Origin: Synechococcus sp. C9
GTDB taxonomy: Bacteria; Cyanobacteriota; Cyanobacteriia; Gloeomargaritales; Gloeomargaritaceae
Length of the DNA stretch: 64,000 bases
Assembly (NCBI RefSeq): GCF_022984075.1
Contig: NZ_JALAAD010000001.1
Coordinates: 1,840,455-1,904,454 of the forward strand
Reading direction: 5' to 3'
The notes beneath the pieces were generated by a model that was not told where the DNA came from, ran no database searches, and saw only the letters and a list, made by a program, of their open reading frames with translations. Positions 29,414 to 38,157 of the stretch are shown one piece after another. Position numbers and translations under genes: made by a program. Within the stretch, counting starts at the first letter, position 1; every line of letters begins with the position of its first letter.

Positions 29414-29556
29414 TTTATCTGATTGGCAATCACCTTGGAATGGCTAGAGAAGTTGGCTCTCTTAGATTTAGGGTGATAATTTTTTCTAATGAGAGAATGG
29501 GGCTAAGGTGCTCGCCCGGAAGTTGTCAAAATTTGAAAAGCTATGGGCTTGTCTCT

Positions 29557-29794
29557 TAAGGGCACTTCTAAAAATAGGTCGCAGGGGGCACCCCCGCCCT
29601 TGGTTCTGGAGAATTTCTATATGCCTACGGCACGCCAGCTAACGTTAATCAAGTCGGATTGCTATATAGAGCAATGCTAAATGAGAATAGAATAGGGGTC
29701 GCAGGGGCACCGCCCCCGTCCTTGGTTCTGGGTAATATGGGTATGCCAAGGATGAGATGTTAGCTTGGCTCGAATAACATAGAGATGCCCTTAA
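29557..29794. mobile_element. Composite of nested MITEs
   Basis: Outer ends are TAAGGGCACTTCTAAAAA and ATAGAGATGCCCTTAA. Two cores occur (29577-29602 and 29697-29722), and between them TCGGATTGCTATATAGAGCAATGC looks like two TATAGCAATCC-type ends meeting. The best reading is one element inserted into another. Confidence 0.7.
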
Positions 29795-30114
29795 TAACAA
29801 GAGTGAACATGAGCCGTTTTTTTGCCAATGGCTCTATTAATTCCCATGAAAATTTCCATTTTTTAGGATGTTTTAATCCTCTCACAACTTAACTACGAAA
29901 TGTTACAGTTTTGGTAGCTCCCATGCTGTATTATGTTCTAACGGATTAACAATTTTTTATCTCATGGACCTACCCCTCGATTTATGATTGGCAGTGGTCA
30001 GGAACCAGATGGTCAACTTTCAGTCTTGCTTTCACAGTAGTACCATGATGTGCCATGCGTTTGTGCCCAAAGACCGGTATAGTAGCAGATATTTGGGCCC
30101 CAGGAATCACCCCT
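29795..30114. other. Intergenic region upstream of the pseudo-receiver regulator
   Basis: 320 bp, AT-rich in its first half (GAGCC/GGCTC arms around a T-run near 29810-29835 could form a weak terminator). No open frame with a ribosome site and no tRNA is seen. It presumably holds the promoter of the gene at 30115, but no clear -35/-10 pair stands out. Confidence 0.4.
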
Positions 30115-30792
30115 ATGACCGAACCTAGTGCGGCCCGTATCTTGCTCGTCGTTGGGGATAGCACCCTGCGGCAACGCTTGATGACCGACCTGAGCGAAGC
30201 GGGGTATCCCTGCCAACCCCTGGCGGAACCCAGTGAGGTGTACCCCTATTTGGCTACGCATTCCGTTAGTTTGCTCATTGTAGCCACCAGCCCCGCCGGG
30301 TTGACCCTCTGCCAGCAGGTCAGCAGAACCCATCCCCCGTTGCCGATCCTGCTCCTCACCGAGGGGGATACCCTGGAGGAACGGGTGACTTGTTTGGAGT
30401 CTGGGGCTTGGGACTACCTCAGCCCGCCCTATCCCCGCAAGGACCTGCTCCACTGGCTCAAACTTTATGTGCAACCCCAGACCGACCCGGCGGAACGTTT
30501 GACCTTTGCGGACTTGACCCTGGATTTGAATACCCGCATTGCCCTGCGCCAAGAACGGCAAATCCAACTGACGATGAAAGAATTTGACCTGCTCAAATTT
30601 CTCATGCAAAATCCGGGGCGGGTACTCACCCGGGAAGAAATCATGGAACAGGTGTGGGGTTACCAGTCGGTGCATGAATCCAATGTCATTGAAGTGTATG
30701 TACGTTATCTGCGCTTGAAACTGGACCAACCTGGGGAAAAGCATCTGATTCAAACCGTGCGGGGGGTGGGCTATGTCCTCCGGGAACCTTAA
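30115..30792 (+). CDS. OmpR-family response regulator with degenerate receiver
   Basis: 225 residues: a receiver-like domain (about 5-115) and a winged-helix DNA-binding domain (about 128-225: LTMKEFDLLKFLMQNPGRVLTREEI, VRYLRLKLDQPGE, QTVRGVGYVLREP). In the receiver the phosphoacceptor aspartate is missing: the strand reads LLIVATSPAG where LLVLDxxLPG is expected. The first acidic pair is reduced (VVGDS) and the conserved Lys-Pro loop is SPPYPRK. It therefore cannot be controlled by ordinary phosphorylation. I chose ATG 30115 (MTEPSAAR). It overlaps the DUF192 gene by 20 bp. Confidence 0.85.
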   Translation: MTEPSAARILLVVGDSTLRQRLMTDLSEAGYPCQPLAEPSEVYPYLATHSVSLLIVATSPAGLTLCQQVSRTHPPLPILLLTEGDTLEERVTCLESGAWDYLSPPYPRKDLLHWLKLYVQPQTDPAERLTFADLTLDLNTRIALRQERQIQLTMKEFDLLKFLMQNPGRVLTREEIMEQVWGYQSVHESNVIEVYVRYLRLKLDQPGEKHLIQTVRGVGYVLREP

Positions 30793-31261
30793 ATCCTGGC
30801 TGTGGGGGGCTCTGCTCTGGGGTTGGCTGGGGGGGAGTTCCATCGCCTTTGCCCAAACCCCCCAAAATTTGCCGGTGCGGGCCCAATTTAAGCACAACGG
30901 CCAGCAGATTCTCCTGGAAGTGGCGTGGACACCGGAGCAACAAGCCCTGGGGTTGATGTACCGGGAACGCCTGGAACCCAACCGGGGGATGTTCTTTCCC
31001 TTTCAGCCCCCCCGGCCGGTCAGCTTTTGGATGAAAAATATGCGTACCCCGATTGATATGGTTTTTCTCCATGAGAATAAAATCCTCGCCATTTTCCCCA
31101 AGGTGCCGCCCTGTACCACCCCCCGTTGCCCCACCTATGGCCCGGATGGCTTGGTGGATAGCGTGATCGAACTGGCACCCGGTCGGGCAGAACAGTTGGG
31201 TCTCAAGGTCGGCGATACCCTCATCGTGCGCTGGATTCCGCCCAGTGGCGTGCCCAAGTGA
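30773..31261 (+). CDS. Secreted DUF192 protein
   Basis: 162 residues. A signal peptide (LWGALLWGWLGGSSIAFAQ) is followed by a DUF192 domain with VAWTPEQQALGLMYRERL, GMFFPF, VSFWMKNMRTPIDMVF and SVIELAPGRAEQLGLKVGD. The domain is a small beta-barrel of unknown function found in the envelope of many bacteria. The start lies inside the end of the regulator gene, suggesting coupling; its 3' end overlaps the convergent phosphohexomutase gene by 41 bp. Confidence 0.85.
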   Translation: MSSGNLKSWLWGALLWGWLGGSSIAFAQTPQNLPVRAQFKHNGQQILLEVAWTPEQQALGLMYRERLEPNRGMFFPFQPPRPVSFWMKNMRTPIDMVFLHENKILAIFPKVPPCTTPRCPTYGPDGLVDSVIELAPGRAEQLGLKVGDTLIVRWIPPSGVPK

Positions 31262-32627
31262 GCATGGTTTGTCCCTGTTCTGGGGTCGGCGATTCGCAGT
31301 ACAAGCGCAGGAGTGGTTCCGTGCCACTAAAGCGAATGAGCAACCAACTTTGGTCATGGAGATAAAATTTATACCCATCGCCACTCCAGGTTTTGACGAC
31401 GGGCAGACCGGCAATTTCCGTAGGCGGTTGGGTCGCCAGTTGGGCGAGTAAAGCATCCCGTACCCCCTGGTCGGCTAAAGGCACATCAATCCGGTTGTAG
31501 GTACTGACAAAGTTTAGCTTTTGTTGGAGTTCCTGGTACTGCACCTCCAGGGGTTTTTGGGTGACGGCAATGGCTTCGAGCAGATACAGCGCCGACAGCA
31601 GAGCATCCCGTTCCGGTAGATAATGCCCGTACCCAATGCCGCCGGATTCCTCCCCGCCCAACAGCACCCCCCCCTGGAGCATTTCCTGGGCAATGTACTT
31701 AAACCCAATGGGGGTTTCCACCACCGGCAACCCGTAATACGCCGCCGTTTTGGCAATCAATTCCGAACCGCTAATCGTTTTCACCACCCGCCCGGTCAAC
31801 CCCCGGTGTTGCGCCAAATGTTGAATCAAGATGGGAATCAGCACCTGGGGCGAGAGAAAATTTCCCTGCCCGTCCATCGCCGCAATCCGGTCCCCATCCC
31901 CGTCAAACACCAGCCCCACCTGGTTACCCGGATGACTTTGTAAGGTACGCCGCAATTCCTCCAAATAAGCAGGCAAGGGTTCCGGCGGATACCCCCCAAA
32001 CAATACATCCCGCTGGGTCCGCAATTCCTGTACACAGGTTCCCAGGATGCGGGTCAACCCCCCTGCCGCCGCCCCGTGCATGACATCCACCCACACCCGC
32101 CAGTGGGTCAAACCGGCTTGAATCTGCGGTACATCCACCTGCTGTTGTAAGGCATTTAGATAATCGGGCCAAGGGTCAAACGGCTGAATCCCACCGCCAG
32201 AACGCTGGGGGAGCATTTGTTCTAACTGGGCTTCGATTTGCTTGGTAATTTCCGGGGCAACCGAGCCGCCAAAACTGCCTTTGACCTTCAACCCGTTGTA
32301 TTCCGAGGGGTTGTGGCTGGCGGTGATCACCAAGGCCCCCATCGCCTGTTGCTGGCGCACCTGATAACTCAACGCCGGGGTGGGAGCCGGTTGGGTCGCC
32401 AAACGTACCGGGAATCCGGTTTGCGCCACCGCCTGCGCCGCTGTTTGGGCAAATTCCGGGGACAAAAACCGCCGGTCATAGCCGACCAAAATTGGTGCTG
32501 TGGTATCCCCGTAGGTTTGGGCTAAAACGGTTGCCGCCGCCTGTGCTACCTGGGCGAGCCGGGCGAAGGTAAATTCCCGGGCGATCACCCCCCGCCAGCC
32601 ATCCGTTCCAAAGCGAATTGGTTCCAT
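31221..32627 (-). CDS. Phosphoglucomutase/phosphomannomutase family protein
   Basis: 468 residues of the alpha-D-phosphohexomutase superfamily. Seen: FGTDGWRG at the N-terminus, the phosphoserine loop TASHNPSEYNGLK, the Mg-binding DGDGDR, the sugar-binding GGEESGG and the phosphate-binding RFSGTEPLLRLY. Which hexose or hexosamine phosphate is used cannot be fixed. ATG 32627 (MEPIRFG) lies 8 bases after GGGAGC; an ATG five codons upstream is less likely. Confidence 0.9.
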   Translation of the reverse strand: MEPIRFGTDGWRGVIAREFTFARLAQVAQAAATVLAQTYGDTTAPILVGYDRRFLSPEFAQTAAQAVAQTGFPVRLATQPAPTPALSYQVRQQQAMGALVITASHNPSEYNGLKVKGSFGGSVAPEITKQIEAQLEQMLPQRSGGGIQPFDPWPDYLNALQQQVDVPQIQAGLTHWRVWVDVMHGAAAGGLTRILGTCVQELRTQRDVLFGGYPPEPLPAYLEELRRTLQSHPGNQVGLVFDGDGDRIAAMDGQGNFLSPQVLIPILIQHLAQHRGLTGRVVKTISGSELIAKTAAYYGLPVVETPIGFKYIAQEMLQGGVLLGGEESGGIGYGHYLPERDALLSALYLLEAIAVTQKPLEVQYQELQQKLNFVSTYNRIDVPLADQGVRDALLAQLATQPPTEIAGLPVVKTWSGDGYKFYLHDQSWLLIRFSGTEPLLRLYCESPTPEQGQTMLTWARHWAESSAR

Positions 32628-32654
32628 GTGCGTTGCTCCCATACCGAATTGATT

Positions 32655-33422
32655 TTATTTTAAGCATTTATTTTTGAGTAAAACATCACCACTAAAGCGG
32701 TAAATTAATTGGAAATTAGGTAGTAACCGAAGCATATCTCGCAGGCAAACCTGTCCTTCGTACAACTCCTCATTGGCATATTCCGTATAAAAATAACGGG
32801 TGTGCGCTAAAGCAGTCTTGCCGCCTTGAATCAGATCAATTTCTGCCCCCTGGACATCTGCCCAAATAAAATCAATGTGTTGAATTCCCGCCCTTTGCAA
32901 CCAGGTGTCCAAGCGATGGGTAGGGACTTTGATTGTTTGCTCAAAGGTACACCAGGGAAATACTTCCAGATGTTTTTTGGGTTTTCTAATGGAGCTAGAC
33001 ATATCCCAGTGAGCAGGTATATGTTCCGATGGTCTGCTATCGCTCATAAAAAAATCAATTTCCCCATCTATTGCAGAAATCGCTATCTTTTCTAACACGA
33101 CCCTGGGGTCAGTGCCTAATCTCTGCTGAAACTTCTCACACGCACGGGGATCAGGTTCAAAGGCATAGATTTTCGCCCTGGGAAAAAGTTCTAAAAACAG
33201 AGCCGTATGGCTCCCATCATTGGCCCCAACTTCCAAGATCACCGGGTCATCGTTACCTAATAATGTCACCAATTCGTCTAGGTCAAACGTCCCGCTGGTG
33301 ATTGGGGTTAATTCGGGTCTGAAAATACTGGCAATTTTGAGTAAGTTTCTTTTGATGCTTTTCAAAACCTGCTTGATATAGGGAAAATGATTGAGCCAAT
33401 TTTTTAAGGTCTTAACCAGCAT
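32655..33422 (-). CDS. FkbM-family methyltransferase
   Basis: 255 residues. The SAM motif is VILEVGANDGSHTALFLELFP, then IYAFEPDPRACEKF; the C-terminal block DTWLQRAGIQHIDFIWADVQGAEIDLIQGG is the FkbM hallmark. FkbM enzymes O-methylate sugars or polyketides, so a role in surface polysaccharide is plausible. AT content is higher than in the neighbours, so lateral transfer is possible. Confidence 0.88.
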   Translation of the reverse strand: MLVKTLKNWLNHFPYIKQVLKSIKRNLLKIASIFRPELTPITSGTFDLDELVTLLGNDDPVILEVGANDGSHTALFLELFPRAKIYAFEPDPRACEKFQQRLGTDPRVVLEKIAISAIDGEIDFFMSDSRPSEHIPAHWDMSSSIRKPKKHLEVFPWCTFEQTIKVPTHRLDTWLQRAGIQHIDFIWADVQGAEIDLIQGGKTALAHTRYFYTEYANEELYEGQVCLRDMLRLLPNFQLIYRFSGDVLLKNKCLK

Positions 33423-33466
33423 GGGGTACCTCTATTTATTTACATGGCAAGCAGATCAAGATTATT

Positions 33467-34891
33467 TTATTTTGTGATCAGAAATGCAGACAATGCCTGC
33501 CCATAGGTGGCCTGGGCACAATTTCCCCATTGGTCAGGGGGAGAATTTTCCGCCCAATCATGCACCGCCATCACCATCTGGTCAATGCCCCGCCGGAGGT
33601 TCGCCGCCGGTTGTTCCGACAGGTTCACCACAATTGCAAATACCAATCGGGGACGATGGCGGGGTTGTAGATAACCCGATAGAGCCGCAACCCCCGCTAG
33701 GGTGCCGGTTTTCGCCTGTAGGTCAATGTCCGTCTGGGTAAACCGCCGACGTAGGGTGCCCGGCAGTCCCGGAACCGCCAAAGAATCAGCATAACTGGGA
33801 TGGGCAACCGCCATGCCCTGCAAGAGCTGTACCAACGCCAGGGGTGTCACCCGGTTGTGGCGAGATAACCCGGAGCCGTCACTTTGGAGTACCCCGCCAG
33901 GGCTAACCCCCAGACCCGCCAACACGTTTTGTACCGCCTGAATCCCGGCGAAATCACTGGGAATCCGGGGATTGCTGACCGCCCCCAAATGCCGCAACAG
34001 GGCTTCCGCATACAAATTGTCACTGAGTTGATTGGTCTGGGTTATCAACTGCGCCACCGGCACCGATGCCACCGCCGCCACCTCCGTCCCCAAATTGGCT
34101 GGCAGTACCGTTCGTCGCAAGACCACTTTTTTGTTAGGAAAAAGCCGGGTCACTGTCTGCATAAGATACTGATCCGTATCCAAAATAGGCACAGTAAAAC
34201 TCAGGGGTTGCGGGGTCACATCCCCCCGCAGATGCAACTGGGGTAACCCCGGCGGAATCCAAATGTTCACCGGCTGGGTGGGCGTGGTAGTACTGCGGGT
34301 GGTGTTGATAATTTGCCAGTAACGCCCCGCAATCGGGTCAGACCAGACAACCCGTGCCGGTTTGCCGGAAGTTTGTGCCACCAGCCGCACCTGACTCTCA
34401 TTGCGATTCAAAATTAAATTATTCACCGGCACCATATCAGTAGTGAGAATATCCTGCCATTCCCATTGGTCATTAAAATTAGGGCCTTGAAAATAGCCGG
34501 TTTGAATCACAACGGTATCAAAAGTTTGCCGTTGACTGGGGGTAATTTTTTGCGCCAATTGTTGCAATTTAAGGGTTGTCAAAGTCGGGTCGCCCTGCCC
34601 CACCAAATGCAACTGCCGCCCCTGTTGATAAAATACGGTTCGCAGGCGATGTTCGCCCCCCAAACGGACAAAAGCCGCCGCCGTAGTCAGGAGTTTAGTA
34701 GTAGAAGCAGGTAGAAAGAACCGCTGGCTTTGGTGGTCATACAACGTGCGGGGTGGATTTTCCTGGGTCTGAATTAAAATTCCCCAATGCGCCTTTTGGT
34801 ACTCCGGTTGCTGACGGATTTGATCCAATGTATTGGTTAAAGAGGTGCGACACAATTGTACGGGCGTGGGTGGATTAGCAAGAAACATCAT
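33467..34891 (-). CDS. dacB: D-Ala-D-Ala carboxypeptidase/endopeptidase, PBP4 type
   Basis: 474 residues with the three penicillin-binding motifs in order: SxxK in LPASTTKLLTTAAA, SxN in QLSDNLYAEALLRHLG and KTG in LQAKTGTLAGVAALSGY. Peptidase family S13 trims and cleaves peptidoglycan crosslinks in the periplasm. The N-terminus (MMFLANPPTPVQLC) has only a short hydrophobic stretch and no positive n-region, so a standard signal peptide is not visible. A MITE ends 15 bp upstream of the start and separates the gene from its original upstream sequence. Confidence 0.88.
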   Translation of the reverse strand: MMFLANPPTPVQLCRTSLTNTLDQIRQQPEYQKAHWGILIQTQENPPRTLYDHQSQRFFLPASTTKLLTTAAAFVRLGGEHRLRTVFYQQGRQLHLVGQGDPTLTTLKLQQLAQKITPSQRQTFDTVVIQTGYFQGPNFNDQWEWQDILTTDMVPVNNLILNRNESQVRLVAQTSGKPARVVWSDPIAGRYWQIINTTRSTTTPTQPVNIWIPPGLPQLHLRGDVTPQPLSFTVPILDTDQYLMQTVTRLFPNKKVVLRRTVLPANLGTEVAAVASVPVAQLITQTNQLSDNLYAEALLRHLGAVSNPRIPSDFAGIQAVQNVLAGLGVSPGGVLQSDGSGLSRHNRVTPLALVQLLQGMAVAHPSYADSLAVPGLPGTLRRRFTQTDIDLQAKTGTLAGVAALSGYLQPRHRPRLVFAIVVNLSEQPAANLRRGIDQMVMAVHDWAENSPPDQWGNCAQATYGQALSAFLITK

Positions 34892-34906
34892 GACTAGCTC
34901 AGCAGA

Positions 34907-35029
34907 TATAGCAATCCTACTTGATTTACATTAGCTGGCGTGCCGTAGGCATACACAAAGTTTCCAGAACCAAAGACGGGGGCGATGCCCCTGCGAAACC
35001 CTGTTCCCAATTCATGTAGGATTACTATA
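34907..35029. mobile_element. MITE upstream of dacB
   Basis: 123 bp from TATAGCAATCCTACTTG to CATGTAGGATTACTATA, with the core in the reverse sense (CCAAAGACGGGGGCGATGCCCCTGCGA). TA lies at both edges. It also contains GCTGGCGTGCCGTAGGCAT, shared with the composite at 29557. Confidence 0.85.
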
Positions 35030-35208
35030 GCCCATACATTGTACCAGTGATGATATACTCCACGTTGTGAAACTCTTGTGTAGCCTAAACAATAGTCTCT
35101 ATCTTCCACGACGTAGCTCCTTTTGATACTCTCTAGCCTCCCTCCAGGGCACGGACTGATAGCCCTCAGAACGACTCTTATCCACTTGCCAATGCTAATA
35201 AACGCCCG

Positions 35209-35328
35209 GTGATAGAAAATATATGTAGAGAGGCAGGATACCAACCCTCGATTATCGGTACACCAAAGGTAATGTCAGGGGAGGTTCGGGTAAAAGGTGC
35301 TGAGAAAATGGCGGAGGAAGTGCTGTAG
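35209..35328 (+). pseudogene. 3' remnant of a type I restriction specificity gene (hsdS), first copy
   Basis: A frame open from about 35137 to the TAG at 35326-35328. Its end reads PKVMSGEVRVKGAEKMAEEVL, the familiar C-terminus of HsdS subunits. Only 40-60 codons remain and no plausible ATG precedes them; GTG 35209 is the only candidate start. The stop overlaps the PIN gene's GTG (TAGTG), the spacing of coupled genes. It may therefore be a remnant that still feeds ribosomes into the PIN gene, or a short antitoxin-like ORF. A second copy follows at 35996. Confidence 0.55.
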
Positions 35329-35765
35329 TGAGGGTTTACCTAGACACTAGCGTTTTTCACCGCCCATTTGATGACCAATCCCAAGCTAAAATCTTTTTAG
35401 AAACTCAGGCTATTATATTAATTTTTCAAGCCATTGAGAGTCGACAAATAGAACTTATCATTTCTGAGGTATTAGAATATGAAATCAGCCGTAATCCCAA
35501 ACCAGAGCAAACCTTATTTGTCCTTACATATTTTCAGTTTGCCACTCACCACCAGACACTTACACTAGGGATTAGAGATCGTGCTAAAAAACTACAAGAA
35601 AGAGGAGTAAAAGAATTAGATGCCTTGCACATTGCCTGCGCTGAAGCCGCAAACTGTAACTATATGCTAACCTGTGATAAACGGCTCATCAACCGTTGTA
35701 CGAGCTTGACCATTTCCGTTCTTAATCCAGTAAATTTTATTTTGGAGTTGGGCAATGAGGGTTAA
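35328..35765 (+). CDS. PIN-domain protein, putative toxin ribonuclease
   Basis: 145 residues with a PIN fold: YLDTSVFHRPFDD at the N-terminus supplies the first acid, ISEVLEYEI the second, and ELDALHIACAEAANCNYMLTCDKRLI the last two. PIN proteins are Mg-dependent RNases, often VapC-type toxins. The GTG start overlaps an upstream stop, and the next gene overlaps its 3' end by 11 bp. AT content is higher than average, consistent with an acquired module. Free-standing nuclease rather than toxin remains possible. Confidence 0.78.
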   Translation: MRVYLDTSVFHRPFDDQSQAKIFLETQAIILIFQAIESRQIELIISEVLEYEISRNPKPEQTLFVLTYFQFATHHQTLTLGIRDRAKKLQERGVKELDALHIACAEAANCNYMLTCDKRLINRCTSLTISVLNPVNFILELGNEG

Positions 35766-35979
35766 CTTAGCAGACGATCAACAAATCCTAGCAGAAGCTC
35801 TAAAAATTTTAGTCAAAGAAATGGAGCCTTGGAAAGTTGCCCGTTTTGTTGCTTATTTAGGCTTAGGAAGTGGCGACTATCTCCAAACTAAAGATAAACT
35901 ATTTACAGGCGAAACGGTAGATAGTTTGTACGAAAAAATCCAAGCCTTCGCACAAAGAAAACAAAACAACGGTGAATAA
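35755..35979 (+). CDS. Small partner of the PIN gene, possible antitoxin
   Basis: 74 residues (RVNLADDQQILAEALKILVKEM at the start, then VDSLYEKIQAFAQRKQNNGE). Overlaps the PIN gene by 11 bp. It is helical and charged and resembles no domain I know. Position and size suggest an antitoxin encoded after the toxin, the reverse of the common order. The hsdS remnant at 35996 follows by 16 bp. Confidence 0.55.
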   Translation: MRVNLADDQQILAEALKILVKEMEPWKVARFVAYLGLGSGDYLQTKDKLFTGETVDSLYEKIQAFAQRKQNNGE

Positions 35980-35995
35980 CACGGCGATTCACTTC

Positions 35996-36049
35996 TTACC
36001 CAAGCTGATGTCAGGGGAGATACGGGTAAAATCTGTAGAGAAAATGGCG
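35996..36049 (+). pseudogene. 3' remnant of hsdS, second copy
   Basis: Encodes LPKLMSGEIRVKSVEKMAG, again the HsdS C-terminal sequence, close to the first copy at nucleotide level (ATGTCAGGGGAG, CGGGTAAAA and GAGAAAATGGCGG are shared). It has neither a start nor upstream HsdS sequence. With the copy at 35209 it brackets the PIN pair. Confidence 0.6.
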
Positions 36050-36171
36050 GGGTCAATCGCTGTCTTTACAGTCACACTCATCATACGTCATAGAATCTAA
36101 GACTCCTAAAGCTTAACATCTAAAACTTTGTTGTTGGTGTGCTTTTTTCCTTGTCGTGTAGTAAGATATTG

Positions 36172-36228
36172 GGGTCTCCAGAATGCCCCTGCGAAGCCCT
36201 ATTCCCTTCTCATTTGGTATTGCCATAG
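36172..36228. repeat. Decayed MITE fragment
   Basis: Contains GGGGTCTCCAGAATGCCCCTGCGAAGCC, CTATTCCCTTCTCATTTGG and a right end TATTGCCATAG. It is a shortened and mutated copy of the TATAGCAATCC-end element, in the gap after the PIN module. The rest of 36050-36316 holds nothing I can support. Confidence 0.6.
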
Positions 36229-36316
36229 AGCCATTGCCCCTGAATGGTCATAAGGGTTTAGAGCAAACCGTACCCCGCCCTGATTCGGAACCGTATTTTT
36301 AGGGATGGTTATCTGG

Positions 36317-38077
36317 TTAACCGCTGACGCTGGGGGCAAACCGCTGTTGCAATTGGCTCAATCCCACCCGGTGACAAAAATCCCCAAACCGCTCACCCAT
36401 GTACCGCTCTTGTTTGTAAAATGTAAACACTGGTTTCAGGGCTTGGGTTAAATTTTCTAAGGGCATTTTTTCCCAGAGCACCTGGGCGAGACGGTCCCCA
36501 TTGGCACTGGCTCCCACCCACACCTGGTAATAGCCGGGCAAGGCACCCACCAAACCCAATTCCGCCAAGTAGGGACGGGCACAGCCATTGGGACAGCCGG
36601 TCATGCGGATAATCAAGGGGGTATCTGCCAAACCCACCTCGCCCCAGAGGGTTTCCACCTGCTGTACAAAATCCGGGAGTACCCGCTCGGATTCGGTGAT
36701 GGCCAAACCACAGGTGGGCAGGGCAGGACACGCCATCGCCAAACGGGTGAAGGGGGACAGGTCATCCGGCAAGGGCACCCGATGCTGACGGAGTATGGCA
36801 GTGATTTTCTCCCGCCACTGGGGGTCAATGTCCCGGAGGATCACATCCTGGGTGGGGCTGAGTTGCAGGGGTAGGGCAAATTGCTCATTGATCAAGCGCA
36901 GGGCGGTTTTCAGTTGGCTGTCCTCGGTGTCCCGAATCCGCCCGTTGGGAATGGAAAGACCCAAAAATAACTTGCCGTCCCCCTGGGGTTGCCAGCCGAG
37001 GTAATTCAAGCCTGCGGGAAAGGGGGGAATTTTGTGCCAGGGTTTGAGTTTTTGCCCCGCATATTCTTGCACCACCTGGCGGAATTTACGAATGCCCCAA
37101 TTGTGGACAAGATACTTCATGCGGGCTTGTTTGCGGTCCTGCCGGTTGCCGTGATCCCGTTGGACAGCCAGGATTGCCTGGATCACCGTTTCAATCTGTG
37201 CCGCCGGGACAAATCCCAAGGGTTGCCCCAACAAGGGGAACGTTTCTTCTTTGTTGTGGGTGCGCCCCATGCCCCCCCCGACCAGGATATTAAAGCCCCG
37301 CAATTCCCCCTTGGCATCGGTGATGACGATCAAGCCAATGTCCTGGGAATAAATGTCCACCGAATTGTCATCCGGGACGGTAATGGCGCATTTGAATTTG
37401 CGGGGCAGGTATTGGTTGCCATAGAGGGGTTCCACCGGGTCGTCCAAATGGATTTTGGGCAAAGGGTTTAGCGCCGGTAATGCCGGAATGTCCACCTCCT
37501 GGTCGTCAATCCACAACTCGTAATAACTGCGAGTGCGGGGCAACAGCAAATCCGATAACCGCTGGGCGTAGTCCTGGGCGTGGCGATAGCTGGGGCGGTT
37601 CAAAAAAGGTGCCGGGGGTGCCATCACATTCCGGTTAATATCCCCGCAGGTGGCGAGGGTCGTGCCCATGTTCCGCACAATTGCTTCAATCACGGTCTGC
37701 ACATTCGCCTTGAGCACCCCGTGCATCTGAAAGGTTTGCCGGGTCGTCACCCGCAGGGTACCATTCCCATAAGCATCCGCTAGGGCATCTAGGGTGCGGT
37801 AGAGGGGTGCCGGGACGTAGCCCCCCGGTTGACGGGTGCGGAGCATCAAGGAAAAATCCCGCTCTAACCCCTGTTGGCGCAATTCCTGCCGTTTGTCCCG
37901 GTCATCCTGCTGGTAGGAGCCGTGAAATTTCAAAATCTGCACCGCCGCTTCGCTGAAATGGGTGGTGGGTTGGCGGGCTTCCGTGGCAAGGGGTTCCCGG
38001 AGATAATCGCTGGCAACCTTGACCGCCTCACTCCGGGGCAAACGCACCTGCGCTTCGGTGGGGGGAATGGAAGTCAT
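36317..38077 (-). CDS. sir: Ferredoxin-sulfite reductase
   Basis: Reduces sulfite to sulfide with electrons from ferredoxin. 586 residues with the siroheme and 4Fe-4S signatures: TTRQTFQMHGV, GDINRNVMAPPAP, then the paired cysteine motif MACPALPTCGLA with TGCPNGCARPYLAELGLVG. The length and lack of a flavoprotein partner fit the plant/cyanobacterial ferredoxin type, although the same family includes the NADPH-type hemoprotein. It diverges from cysH, with 80 bp between, so a shared sulfur-responsive promoter region is likely. Confidence 0.93.
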   Translation of the reverse strand: MTSIPPTEAQVRLPRSEAVKVASDYLREPLATEARQPTTHFSEAAVQILKFHGSYQQDDRDKRQELRQQGLERDFSLMLRTRQPGGYVPAPLYRTLDALADAYGNGTLRVTTRQTFQMHGVLKANVQTVIEAIVRNMGTTLATCGDINRNVMAPPAPFLNRPSYRHAQDYAQRLSDLLLPRTRSYYELWIDDQEVDIPALPALNPLPKIHLDDPVEPLYGNQYLPRKFKCAITVPDDNSVDIYSQDIGLIVITDAKGELRGFNILVGGGMGRTHNKEETFPLLGQPLGFVPAAQIETVIQAILAVQRDHGNRQDRKQARMKYLVHNWGIRKFRQVVQEYAGQKLKPWHKIPPFPAGLNYLGWQPQGDGKLFLGLSIPNGRIRDTEDSQLKTALRLINEQFALPLQLSPTQDVILRDIDPQWREKITAILRQHRVPLPDDLSPFTRLAMACPALPTCGLAITESERVLPDFVQQVETLWGEVGLADTPLIIRMTGCPNGCARPYLAELGLVGALPGYYQVWVGASANGDRLAQVLWEKMPLENLTQALKPVFTFYKQERYMGERFGDFCHRVGLSQLQQRFAPSVSG

Positions 38078-38157
38078 TATGTCGCTAATTCCGGTCGGGT
38101 TTTGTTGGTTTCTCTAATGTATCATTTTTTTGTGGTCACACTCTTAAGGGAAGCTAA

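Noticed and set aside
34894-35244. A minus-strand 116-codon frame next to the MITE upstream of dacB
   Set aside because: It runs through the MITE at its end and resembles no protein family; probably a chance frame.
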